From Cheiracanthium punctorium (lineage: Eukaryota; Arthropoda; Arachnida; Araneae; Cheiracanthiidae): a DNA stretch of 64,000 nt. The position numbers and the translations under genes are program-made. Location of the stretch: the NCBI GenBank assembly GCA_038373885.1, contig JAWZYV010019563.1, positions 1-64,000 on the forward strand. Reading direction: 5' to 3'. Position 1 is the first letter of the stretch; each line of letters begins with the position of its first letter. Shown here piece by piece: positions 32,617 through 42,114 of the stretch. Under the pieces are notes generated by a model. The model had not been told where the DNA came from and ran no database searches. It saw nothing but the letters and a program-made list of their open reading frames with translations.

Positions 32617-32726
32617 CCCTAGTAGCACAATTAGTCCAAAAGAGGTTTAAAACACGTTTTTCTAACGTCAAAAAACGTGTCTCAAACGTAATTTCAACGT
32701 TTTTTGAACTAGTTGTGCTACTAGGG
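32617..32726. mobile_element. Short foldback MITE (CCCTAGTAGCACAA ends)
   Basis: CCCTAGTAGCACAATTAGT and ACTAGTTGTGCTACTAGGG are inverted, and the arms continue into AACGTTTT-rich sequence. It is absent from the homologous site of the LTR at 12693-13613, so it is an insertion. A similar hairpin is at 52669-52746. Confidence 0.75.
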
Positions 32727-33091
32727 TGGAAGATTCCACATAAAGCGGGAATTTTGATTACGTCATAGAAAAGAAATATTAGGCTACGCATGTTAATGCA
32801 GAAAAACTAACTTTACAAGTCCCATTGGGCAAAATTACGCCAAATGACCACAATGTCGCTAAGCTTGGAGATTTTTCGTGAAATATCGCCAAACTTGGCG
32901 CCAAAAATAAATCCCCAAAAGGGAGGTTAGCGAAGGCTTAGGGCCAATATTTCTCGAGATTTCTAGAAACACCATATAAATCAATGGGAAAATAACCCAA
33001 ACCTCCGTATCTCCGGTTCTAGTTGACCGATTTTGATGCAATAAAAAGCAAAATTTAACTATTTGACGCTTAGAATACGAATTTTAAACTA

Positions 33092-33372
33092 CACGCTTAA
33101 ACCCAAAGAGCGGAAAAAACGATACATTGCGGAGCGATCCGTTTCCATGGACACTTACCGGTTTTTCCATGAAAGTGCTCTTTAAGTAGTCTTCTTTCTG
33201 AGAACGCCTTTCCTTCCTTCCTGTTTTTTCCGAGAATATCCGTCATCGCTCATTGTTATATTCCGCTCCGCTCTTGCGATCGAAAAACGCTCCTAAAGGA
33301 AAAGCTCACTTTTGAAAACTGGCTCCCTTTTCGCTCCGACTGATCGAATTTCGCTCGTTTGGTTTAAGCGTG
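33092..33372. mobile_element. Tc1/mariner-type MITE with TA duplication
   Basis: CACGCTTAAACC and GGTTTAAGCGTG are perfect 12 bp inverted ends flanked by TA (33090-33091, 33373-33374). The uninterrupted LTR at 12693-13613 has a single TA at the homologous spot, which proves the boundaries. GCGGA/TCCGC words recur inside. Confidence 0.88.
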
Positions 33373-33417
33373 TATTTTAAACAACAGAACAGCGGGTTGC
33401 TCCGAAAATTCGTAACA

Positions 33418-33950
33418 ATACTAATTAGACCATGGGGTTTTAAAGATAACATAAAATGGACCTTTATAAGATTTGAGGTGTGATCTCTGTATGGCAAATA
33501 ACATCTATAATATCTAGGAAGAATACAGATCTTAATTAAATGTCGAGAATATCCAGAATATCCCAAATATCCCTGAAATTTCATATCCAGAAAACTTTCG
33601 AAATTGATTTTCTGAGAAGTTGTAGAAACTGTTCATTTCATAAGAGCGAGAGAGCTGGGAGAAAAATCTTATTGTTTTTAACTAAATCTTTATTATTATT
33701 ATTATAATTTATTTATTTATTTTTACCCTGTTTTCGAACACTTTCCAACAACGTTGAAAAGTGTTTATGATTTCGGTTTGTCTGTCTGTCCGTGCATCCG
33801 TCCGTCCGTGCTCTAACTCCCGTAAATATGAATCGATTTCTACGAAATTTAAATATGTTATTCTTATGTACAGTACCATGTACCCTATTGAAAATGGTCT
33901 ATGTAGCATTTATAGTTTTCCTACAGGAGCACTCAAAATATTCCCAATAC
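33418..33950. other. Non-coding stretch with TTA and TCTG/TCCG simple repeats
   Basis: TTATTATTATT at about 33690, and GTCTGTCTGTCCGTGCATCCGTCCG at about 33779. The latter opens a block related to the repeats at 46.9-50.7 kb (TTTCCTACAGGAGCACTC near 33917). No gene is seen. Confidence 0.6.
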
Positions 33951-33958
33951 ATTGCGCT

Positions 33959-34127
33959 CAGGGGCGTAGCCAGAAATTTTTCATGGGGGGGTTACGATTA
34001 CTGCAACTCATATATATGTATACGTGTGTGTGTTAATATAGTGAAGAATATGCATTTTGTATGGCAAAAAATCCTCATTGGGGGGGGGTTATGATCCCCC
34101 TAACCCTCGCCCTTGGCTACTCATCTG
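33959..34127. mobile_element. hAT-type MITE (CAGGGGCGTAGCC ends), perfect TSD
   Basis: CAGGGGCGTAGCC and GGCTACTCATCTG ends with ATTGCGCT on both sides (33951-33958, 34128-34135). It interrupts the word CCCAATACATTGCGCTCTATGG, which is intact in the 49 kb repeats. Confidence 0.85.
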
Positions 34128-34261
34128 ATTGCGCTCTATGGAAAGTTTCTCTTTAAAGCGTATCATCTACTATATAGTTGTTTTGAGGTCTTCTGAATTC
34201 ATTTATGCTATTTTTATATGAGATGTATGTATGTATATATGTATGTGAGTGAACACGATAG

Positions 34262-34605
34262 CTCCTAAACGGTACATTCGATTGAACTCAAATTGGGTAT
34301 ATATGTTATAAGCCACCGTCGCAAGACCGGTATTGATTTTGGTGTGTATAGGACTTATAGTCTTTTACAGGGCTACGACAAAGATTTATTTTACATTATG
34401 GCCTAAGGGGGGAAATTCTTGAAAGTGCGCTAGCGTTTAAACGGTACATTCGATTGAGCTGAAATTGGGTATACATATTATAAACCACCATCGTAAGACC
34501 GGTATTTATTTTGATGTGTATAGGACATCGTTTTTCTACAGGGCTACGACAAAGATTTCTTTTACGTTATGGCCAATGGGGAGAAATTCTTGAAAGTGCG
34601 CTAGC
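34262..34605. repeat. 172 bp tandem repeat, two copies
   Basis: CGGTACATTCGATTGA starts at 34270 and 34442. The two units agree along their length, including AAGACCGGTATT, CAGGGCTACGACAAAGATTT and GAAAGTGCGCTAGCGT. Period 172 bp. Confidence 0.85.
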
Positions 34606-34901
34606 GTGTATTTAAATGCGTGGTAATGATCTTAATCGTAAGTGTTCGGAAAGTCGAGTGGAGTCACTCCAGTTTTTTTTTTCATCATTTTTATTAGCGT
34701 CTGGCGTACAATTTCATATTGTTGGACTGGCTGTTTTCATAAGGATCATATTGGAAACTAGCTATAGAGTAAAAAACATCTCAACATGTTCGCTTTTTTT
34801 TTAATGAACTATCACCATAAAATGCACAGTAAAGATATATATATATATATATTTCGCTTTTATACTTTATTATATAAGTATAATTTCCTCTCGTCTCGTA
34901 G

Positions 34902-35066
34902 CAACAGGGACTCACCAGGTTTCTACTGCGGCGACATCGATTCTCCCAAGACGTTCATATCCGAGACTCCGCAAGTGAAAATTATCTTCCATGCCGACAG
35001 CTACGGGCCTGACACTTTCCTGCAGTTCGACGCCAACGTCGAGAAGCAAGGGGAAGTCCACGCCAG
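34902..35066 (+). CDS. CUB/LDLa membrane protein gene, internal exon (end of a CUB domain)
   Basis: A 165 bp exon lies between acceptor CGTAG and donor CCAG|GTGAGC. It encodes about 54 residues, starting NRDSPGFYCG and running through SETPQVKIIFHAD to FDANVEKQGE, which is the C-terminal half of a CUB domain: the fourth-cysteine region and the final beta strands. CUB domains are extracellular beta-sandwich binding modules. The exon starts with the third base of a codon and ends with two bases of one. The next exon at 51897 supplies the missing base, so the join is in frame across a 16.8 kb intron. The beginning of this domain must be in an exon further upstream that I could not find. Base composition is much less AT-rich than the surroundings, a sign of real coding sequence. 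Confidence 0.85.
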
Positions 35067-35231
35067 GTGAGCTAGCTACTAGTCATACCCCCCCCCCCCT
35101 CCCTAGTTTCAAAGCGCCGTGTCTGAGGCTTCGACAGGGCACGTGCCATGGGCGGCGACACTTATGGCGACACTTGAAAGAGGGGCGCAGGTTCCCATTG
35201 GGAGATTGGAGTACTCGAAAGAAACTTGTAA

Positions 35232-35643
35232 CCCTTTGAGGCGCAACCCTTTCCCAATGCTGAAAAAAGGGCAGCTGTTCCCATCGCTCGATTTAACTAC
35301 CAGCAAGATGGCGGACGATCAAAACGTTCATCGCGTGCCACAGATCTAGAGACCCTTTTTGGACGACAGCTGGCTGTGCCCGCGCACGGCTGCCCTTTTT
35401 CCAGCATTGGGCAATCTATCCAGCTGTTCTCGCATTCTTCCATTTTTCAGCAGATGGCAGTGCTGTTAAAAATATTCGGGACAGTTTTTTTACGGGAAAT
35501 GGCGTGCTAAAAGTAAGGGATTCTCGTGGAGCTATGTCACCCGCAACTATTTTTATAGAAATCAAATCTATTCTTCGTGACTGGCAACAGTCAAAACGTC
35601 AGAGTTTGGTGTTCCCAGAGCGGGAACACTGCGCGTTAAAGGG
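35232..35643. mobile_element. piggyBac-like MITE, 165 bp after the exon
   Basis: The right end reads CGCGTTAAAGGG then TTAA. The left end is GTAA then CCCTTTGAGGCGC, with one base of the left TTAA changed. The interior matches 24524-24905 with part of the body inverted. It is 412 bp long and close to the splice donor at 35066. Confidence 0.72.
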
Positions 35644-36204
35644 TTAATGTGTTCGCTCCCGTCGTTGATTCTCCCTTTTGCAGACATCGTTGCTTCCAAG
35701 CTTGGATCTCGGAGCGCCCTTACTGCAGCCTATTTTATATATACTGTAATATACAAGGTGAACCTAAAAGATGGTAACAAGCTTTTAATTCTGTATCTAC
35801 TAGAGATAAGTGGGCAATGTAAACTGTAAAAAATGGCAAAAATAAAGTAGGAAAAGACTGCGCTAAGAAAACATTCCTCTGGTTAATTTTCAAAAAATTA
35901 CACTTTTTTAATTTATATACGACACGCATACAAAAAAATTATCTGTTAGTTAAATGTGCCCTATACACTATGGAGATGATGCTCAAAATTTCAAACTTTC
36001 ATCATAGAACATCTCAGAGCTATTTTTAAACAAAGGTTATCGGGGGCTATATATGATTTTGAATGAAAACATTTATTACTAGAGTGGAAAAAAAAGTTAC
36101 TTCCTGTCTTAATTTCTGCATGACCCCTGAAAATGTATCTTCATATCTCTGGCATTTTTTAGAGTATAATTCTCAAAATTTGTACATCACTTCATTAGTG
36201 TATG

Positions 36205-36400
36205 TAATTACTCGGTGGTATTCTTGACTAATTTATTGTCATTATTTACATATATTTACAATAATCTTACTATAATTGCACTGCCGCACCGCAGTATTCA
36301 TCATGCGTTGTTCCCAGAACAACGGTTCCACTCGTTCTCCGTCTTACATCACACTGCGCCGTTTCACGGCGTTTGCAGCGCTCTCTACAGGCTTATTACA
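36205..36400 (-). repeat. 3' LTR of gypsy element 2
   Basis: A 196 bp direct repeat of 41694-41889, one base different. It is short for an LTR. Confidence 0.92.
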
Positions 36401-36657
36401 TTCGGCCTTTCCTGACAATACAATCTCCTGATTGTTGAATATTATTACATATCTAATAAAAGTTACTTACCTATGCATAGGAAAAATCAACATCACACAA
36501 AATATTAGCATTTACATTTAAAAATAATAATATATCTATACTTAAGAGTCCTTAAAGAGTTCAAAGTTCTTCATTATTGTCACTGCTAAATGTCACTCTG
36601 GAATAAGATATAAAAAGAATGTTCTTACCATAGGCACAGCTATAAAAAAAAAGTCTG

Positions 36658-39600
36658 TCAGTCTTTCGTACGAACTGTTCTGAAAGGGTTGCGTCTCGGT
36701 GCTCTTTTGGAGTCATCATCATCATCTAGGAGGCTTTGGTCATCATCACTGGACTCGTCGCGGTCGTCATCACTATCATTGTCACTGTCTAGAGACGATT
36801 CACTTCTCCATGGTTTCAGCTGGCTTACGTGAGCAGTTGTTGAATAGATATAACCTTTCTTCTTTGGTTCTAAATGTTCTACTCTATAGGTGTCGTTAGG
36901 AAGTACTTCAGTTATTGTTAGAGGTCCTCGATATTTTGGTTGAGTTTTTGTGGGTTCTCCTGTTGATTTTGGAGCTCGTTTCATCACCACAATTTCTCCT
37001 ACTTCATATTTGGCGATTCGACACTTTTTCTTATCGTAGTACTGTTTCATTTTTGTTTGATTTTCTTCAATGTTTAGCCTTGCTTCATTTTGCACGACTT
37101 TTGGTTCTGTCCAAACTTCTTCGTCAGCTAATCTTCTGTGCAATCCGTCGTTAAAATGCGGCTTATAACCATGTAACATTTCAAATGGTGTTTTATTTGA
37201 AGTTTTATTTAAAGAATTATTTAAATACTTCTCTACGTCTTTGATTTTTGCATCCCAGTCCTTTTGCTTCTCATCCTTCATAGACGTTGTAATAACACCC
37301 AGTATCGTTTTGTTCGCGCGTTCCACCATCCCGTTAGCTTGTGGATGTCGTGTCGAGTTTAATGTGTGCTTTATACCGTTGACTTTACAATATTCCTCGA
37401 ATTCTTTCGATGTGAAACATGATCCTCTGTCACTTATTATTCGATCAGGTAATCCAAACTCGTTAACAAAGTCCTTCAATGCTTTCAGGACATAATTCGT
37501 TCGGGTGTTTCTACTAGGAACAAGCCGTACAAACCTAGTGAAGTTATCGATAATAACTAGCAGTTCTTGATTGCCTTTTGAACTTCGAACAAATGGACCT
37601 AAATGGTCAAGGTGGATAATAGAAAATGGCCTCTTACCAGGACTTATTGGATGAAGTAGGCCTTGTTGTTTCCCGGATGGTATCTTGTTTACCAGGCATT
37701 CGAAACACATTGCTATGTGTCGTTTGACATATCGTTTCATAGAAGGAAACCAATATAATTCTTTTATTTTTCCGATTGTCCTATCAGCTGCAAAATGTCC
37801 GAAGCAATCATGAAATTTCACTACTAAGCTTTTTCTCATAGACTTGGGAATGACATAAAGTAACTTTTCTTCACCTTTTACTTTAGTCTTACGAAATAAT
37901 CTATTCTCTTTCAATACATAATCCTTCACTTTTCCTTTTTCGTCTTTTGTTCTTTCGCTACTTTTTTTCTTTAAGATTTCAATTATTTCTTTTAATTGCG
38001 AATCTGCTTGTTGTATCATCAAAATTTGCTCTTCTATCGTCAACGTCAAGTTCACTTCTAATCTATCTTCTACGATCGTTTCCAAGGTGTCCGCTTCTTC
38101 GTCAACGGGTGACCTACTCAAAGCATCAATGTGAACCATTTTCTCTCCCTTTCTATGCTTAATATTGAATTGATAATCTTGAATAAGATTCGACCATCTA
38201 GCGATTTGAGGATTTTTGGTCTTATTTGCATTGAGGTATACTAATGCTTCGCAGTCAGTAACTATAGTAAATTCTATTCCGATTAAATACTGTCTTAGCC
38301 GATCTAAAGTCCACACGATAGACATAAGTTCCAATTTACTAGAATGGTAACTCCTCTCGGCTTCAGTCGTTTTCTTACTTATACAGTATACTAAATGCCA
38401 TTTCTTATCTTCACCTCTCTGTAAAAGCATTCCAGCAAGTCCTAACGAACTGGCATCACAGTGGACCTCGGTTTCAGAATCTGGATTATAATGTGCAAGA
38501 ACGGGTTGTTTTGTCAGTTCCCTCTTAAGTACTTCAAACGCTTTCTTTTGTGCTTCTTCCCACTTAAAACGTTCTTTCTTACGCGTTAATTTCGTCAAAG
38601 GTTCAGCTTTCTCTGCATATTTCTTCACAAATCGTCTGAAAAAGCTAGTCAACCCAATGAATCTCCTTAAGTCGTGTACGTTTTTTGGTTCTGGAAATTC
38701 CTTAATAGCCATTATTTTTCTTAACCCTGGTTTGACACCGTCTTTATTCAAAATAAATCCCAAGAATTCGACTTCCCTCTTTCCAAATTCACATTTGGGT
38801 AGTTTTAAAGTTAAATTTGCATCCCTCAACCGATCAAATATTTCCTTTAATTTTGAAATCATTTCTCTCCAAGACTTTGCAGGAATTAATATGTCGTCTA
38901 AATAACATAAAACTTTTGTGTTCATTAATGGACCTAAAACATGCGACATTAGGCGCTGAAATTCGGCTGGAGCGTTGGCTAATCCGAATACCATTCTCTC
39001 AAATTGTCCTGTTTCATCTGGTGTAATGAAAGATGTTTTTGATTTTGCTTCTTCTGTTAATGGAATCTGCAAATAACCATGCGCAAGATCTAAAGTACAA
39101 AATAATTTGCAACCACTTAAATTTTCTAAAATATCATCGATTCGGGGTAAGGGGTACTTATCCTTTATAGTCTGACTATTCAACCTTCTATAATCTACCA
39201 CCAAGCGCTGTTCCCCAGTTTTCTTCCTAACTAGCAATACAGGACTCGCGTAAGGGGATCTAGTTTCGGACACTATCCCGTTTTTCTTCCACTCTGCAAC
39301 GATTTCTTTTATTGTATTTCGTTCTTCAGTACTTGTCTTATAAGGTGCTGCGAAAACTGGTTTACTACCTTCAACTTCCTTAATGTCCATTTTTGTCAAA
39401 TTAGTGCACCCCAACTCACTCAAATCAAGTGCAAAACAGTCTCTATAATCATTTATTAAGTTAAGAATTTCAAGCTTTTCGTTATAATTCATTGACGAGT
39501 CAAATTTGATTTCCTCAAGTGTTATAGCTCTTTTACTATTCGGTACAGTGTATACTTCATTTTCTTTGACGCAAATGTTATCATTTAAGTTTTCATTTAC

Positions 39601-41421
39601 TTCTCTCAATTCCCAATCTTCGGTTATGTCCAATACCCTTCCGACACATTGACCTTCCTTTAATTCGATATCAACATTCCCTATGTTCATAACTGGCACT
39701 AGTGTGGAATTATTTTTTATCTCTAACACCGAATCCGGACTTCCGTTTTTACCTTCAAACAAAACCATTCCTTGACTCATTTCGGAAGTTTTAGCCTGAA
39801 CAAAGTTTATAGAGTTACTTTTAATTTCAATTGGATTGTCCGTGCGAAGTACAATTCTTTCATTCCTAACTTCATTCTCTAGTCTCGCAAACGGAATGCT
39901 ATGAGAATACCACAAGTTAAAATGTTCACCAAACTTTCCGTATGAGATTCTCTTATCGTTCAAAATATCCCTTCCTAAAAGTAGGTCATAGGACTGTGCT
40001 GAATCATCAACGATAAATAAAGTAGCTTCCAGTGTTATATCGTCTATTTCCAAACAAACTCTTGCTTTACCCAAGGTCATCGTAGATGGCTGAAATATAT
40101 TCCCAATACCGTACAGCTGGCGCCGGTCGGGAAGAACATTTAACTGTAATGATTTCGCCACAGAATTCTTCAACAGAGATAGACCACTCCCCGTGTCTAA
40201 TAAACATTCTATCGGGCCTTCATTATTGATGCGCACTTTTTTGAGATAAATTGCTGAACTCGAAGTTTCAGAATGTGATGCTGTATAAGAGATGTTTTCT
40301 TTTTCTCTTTTCTGCTCCGACGAATTTTTAAAGACTTTTGCTTTCGGGCAATCACGAGCAAAATGGGTTCCGAAAGTTAAACAATTAAAACATTTAAATT
40401 CACCCTTTTCATTGAGAATATTAGAATTGCGTTTAGGTTTGGTATGTGTTTTAAAATCATTTGACTCATTGGAATGAAACGTGTTACTTCCATACTCGCT
40501 TTTGAATTGCCTGTTTGTTTTTGTCGTACAATCGCGATTCATGGTGTTTTCATTAGTCGAGCAATTTTTTGAATTATTTCTATAGTTTGAAAATCCTGTT
40601 GACATCTTCATTCCATAACGGACCGTTTCATATGCGTCAAGTTTTTCCGCTAAATCTTCGGGATTATTTAGTTTTGACCATTCGTCGATAAAATGTTCGC
40701 GTATCGCAAAAGGGACTTTCCTTTTTAATTGATCGGAAATGATCAAATTCTTTAGTTCTTCAAACGTAGAAATATCTAACCCATTTATCCATTCATGGAA
40801 ATAATTTGAGAGTTCGAAGCAGTAATCTTTCCATGTACCTTGTGGTAATCTGACATGGTCAACAAATTTTTGCCTAAACTGTTCTGGGCTTAATTTAAAT
40901 CTCCGTAATAATAACTGCTTAATATGCTTGTAATCGTTAGCTTTCTCTTCACTTTCGCGTGCTATTAATTGATTTATCTCGTAGGGTAACAGTCCTAACA
41001 ACTGAGAAACCCAAAATTCTTCATCTAGTTCTATACGTCTAGCTTGACGCTCGAACAGAACTAGAAAATGACTGATATCACTAATTTTTGGATCATATTT
41101 ATGCATTAAATAACGCATTTCTGTTACATTTTTATTTTCAATACTATTGGACACACTTCCATCCTTCTTACTTTGTGTTTCTAACCGCAATTTTTCTAGC
41201 TCAAAATTTTGCTGCTCTTTAAGTTTCACTTCGTTTTCTGAACTGATTCTATCATTAATAATTCTCTCTAGCAAAACTTTTACAAATTCCTCTTCATACT
41301 GCTTACTTTCAACAATAATACGTTTTAAATCAACGAGTTTAATATCGGCGGATACCTCTTCGCCCAATTCTGAAGCAATTTCAAGCAAATCAATTTTCCT
41401 ACCTTTAGCTAGGTAAGCCAT
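36658..41421 (-). CDS. gag-pol: Gag-Pol polyprotein of gypsy element 2
   Basis: One uninterrupted frame of 1587 codons from ATG at 41421 (12 further upstream codons are open but lack ATG). In order: an N-terminal helical, charged region; a SCAN/gag-like segment (~100-280); one zinc knuckle (C344, C347, H353, C358, with five residues instead of four before the histidine); aspartic protease (DTGSG at 409, LLLGRD near 480); reverse transcriptase with VDYRRLN (~742) and YLDD (840-843); RNase H (D989, HIDALSR ~1097); integrase zinc module H1204, H1209, C1239, C1242; integrase core D1272, D1331, E1367 (D,D-35-E). A GPL-type module near 1500 follows. The tail (~1541-1571) is very rich in D and S, then basic. 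All catalytic residues I can check are present. Gag and Pol are fused in a single frame without a frameshift signal. Confidence 0.95.
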   Translation of the reverse strand: MAYLAKGRKIDLLEIASELGEEVSADIKLVDLKRIIVESKQYEEEFVKVLLERIINDRISSENEVKLKEQQNFELEKLRLETQSKKDGSVSNSIENKNVTEMRYLMHKYDPKISDISHFLVLFERQARRIELDEEFWVSQLLGLLPYEINQLIARESEEKANDYKHIKQLLLRRFKLSPEQFRQKFVDHVRLPQGTWKDYCFELSNYFHEWINGLDISTFEELKNLIISDQLKRKVPFAIREHFIDEWSKLNNPEDLAEKLDAYETVRYGMKMSTGFSNYRNNSKNCSTNENTMNRDCTTKTNRQFKSEYGSNTFHSNESNDFKTHTKPKRNSNILNEKGEFKCFNCLTFGTHFARDCPKAKVFKNSSEQKREKENISYTASHSETSSSAIYLKKVRINNEGPIECLLDTGSGLSLLKNSVAKSLQLNVLPDRRQLYGIGNIFQPSTMTLGKARVCLEIDDITLEATLFIVDDSAQSYDLLLGRDILNDKRISYGKFGEHFNLWYSHSIPFARLENEVRNERIVLRTDNPIEIKSNSINFVQAKTSEMSQGMVLFEGKNGSPDSVLEIKNNSTLVPVMNIGNVDIELKEGQCVGRVLDITEDWELREVNENLNDNICVKENEVYTVPNSKRAITLEEIKFDSSMNYNEKLEILNLINDYRDCFALDLSELGCTNLTKMDIKEVEGSKPVFAAPYKTSTEERNTIKEIVAEWKKNGIVSETRSPYASPVLLVRKKTGEQRLVVDYRRLNSQTIKDKYPLPRIDDILENLSGCKLFCTLDLAHGYLQIPLTEEAKSKTSFITPDETGQFERMVFGLANAPAEFQRLMSHVLGPLMNTKVLCYLDDILIPAKSWREMISKLKEIFDRLRDANLTLKLPKCEFGKREVEFLGFILNKDGVKPGLRKIMAIKEFPEPKNVHDLRRFIGLTSFFRRFVKKYAEKAEPLTKLTRKKERFKWEEAQKKAFEVLKRELTKQPVLAHYNPDSETEVHCDASSLGLAGMLLQRGEDKKWHLVYCISKKTTEAERSYHSSKLELMSIVWTLDRLRQYLIGIEFTIVTDCEALVYLNANKTKNPQIARWSNLIQDYQFNIKHRKGEKMVHIDALSRSPVDEEADTLETIVEDRLEVNLTLTIEEQILMIQQADSQLKEIIEILKKKSSERTKDEKGKVKDYVLKENRLFRKTKVKGEEKLLYVIPKSMRKSLVVKFHDCFGHFAADRTIGKIKELYWFPSMKRYVKRHIAMCFECLVNKIPSGKQQGLLHPISPGKRPFSIIHLDHLGPFVRSSKGNQELLVIIDNFTRFVRLVPSRNTRTNYVLKALKDFVNEFGLPDRIISDRGSCFTSKEFEEYCKVNGIKHTLNSTRHPQANGMVERANKTILGVITTSMKDEKQKDWDAKIKDVEKYLNNSLNKTSNKTPFEMLHGYKPHFNDGLHRRLADEEVWTEPKVVQNEARLNIEENQTKMKQYYDKKKCRIAKYEVGEIVVMKRAPKSTGEPTKTQPKYRGPLTITEVLPNDTYRVEHLEPKKKGYIYSTTAHVSQLKPWRSESSLDSDNDSDDDRDESSDDDQSLLDDDDDSKRAPRRNPFRTVRTKD

Positions 41422-41693
41422 CTTAACATCCAAAAATATAATATATTCACGACTCAAAATTCAATCTTCGGCGATATTTTGGTCAAGTATTCTTTTCAAG
41501 TAAAACAAATATACTTTCTAACTCTTTAGAATAATCGAAATAATGTTTTAAACAATTTAAATGAAAAGTTCTGTACTTACAGTTTGCATTCAGCTTATGA
41601 GGTCTCGCATCTAAGACACTAAATAGAATCTTATCCCACTTCTGAAATTTTTGTTGTCTTCCTCTCACAAGACAACTGCTCGTTATCACACAG

Positions 41694-41889
41694 TAATTAC
41701 TCGGTGGTATTCTTGACTAATTTATTGTCATTATTTACATATATTTACAATAATCTTACTATAATTGCACTGCCGCACCGCAGTATTCATCATGCGTTGT
41801 TCCCAGAACAACGGTTCCACTCGTTCTCCGTCTTACATCACACTGCACCGTTTCACGGCGTTTGCAGCGCTCTCTACAGGCTTATTACA
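41694..41889 (-). repeat. 5' LTR of gypsy element 2
   Basis: Direct repeat of 36205-36400. The untranslated leader between this LTR and the ATG (41422-41693) starts CTGTGTGATAACG on the minus strand. No standard TGG-type primer-binding site is obvious there. Confidence 0.92.
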
Positions 41890-42114
41890 TATGGGGGCAT
41901 ATTTTACTAACTGAATTTTTTTTTTTTTTTACGGGGAGTTGTATACAAAATTTAAAAAGTGTAACTTTTAAAAAATTAACAAGAAGAGATTTTTCGCATC
42001 GTAATATTTTTTTCCTAACTTATTTTGAATATTTTTTCAGTTTAAATTGCCCACTTATCTCTAATATATAGATAAGGAATTAAACCGTGTTACTACCTTT
42101 ATGGGACACCCATG

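Larger units (their letters stand above)
32415..33417 (-). repeat. Partial LTR related to gypsy element 1, inverted
   Basis: Read on the minus strand it starts TGTTACGAATTTTCGG and follows the 12693-13613 LTR for most of its length, including the Inr region and the TTTTTGGCGCC word. It stops near AAATTCTTCATT, about 300 bp short of the LTR end. Two insertions interrupt it (33092-33372 and 32617-32726). Identity is clearly below that expected of sister LTRs of one insertion, so it is an older solo or truncated LTR. Confidence 0.75.
36205..41889 (-). mobile_element. Ty3/gypsy LTR retrotransposon 2, apparently intact
   Basis: Two direct LTRs of 196 bp flank one long minus-strand ORF. The target duplication TATG stands at 36201-36204 and 41890-41893. 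On the minus strand the element begins TGTAATAAGCCTG and ends CCGAGTAATTA. A purine-rich tract, AGGAAAGGCCGAA, comes directly before the 3' LTR (plus coordinates 36401-36415). The LTRs differ at one visible base (G at about 36358 against A in the right copy), so the insertion is recent. The whole is 5685 bp. It lies antisense in the large intron of the CUB/LDLa gene. Confidence 0.93.
35754..42114. mobile_element. Foldback element split by the gypsy insertion
   Basis: Sequence from about 35754 (CAAGGTGAACC, then TTTAATTC...ATCTA and GAGATAAGTGGGCAAT) reappears inverted in the right part, up to about 42114 (ATTGCCCACTTATCTC...GGGACACCC). The pairing continues beyond the insertion point: GTTAG-TAAA-TGCCC-TACACTA of the left arm matches the inverse of sequence on both sides of the TATG site. 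Without the 5.7 kb retroelement it is roughly 670 bp with arms of about 300 bp, centred near 36080. The ends resemble GGGTGTCCC-type DNA transposon termini; the family is not resolved. Confidence 0.7.

Noticed and set aside
36203..36204. LTR of 198 bp with TG...CA ends for gypsy element 2
   Set aside because: It would leave no target duplication and a mismatch at one LTR end; 196 bp LTRs give an exact TATG duplication.
36699..41416. Plus-strand frames across the gypsy element
   Set aside because: Shadows of the minus-strand polyprotein.
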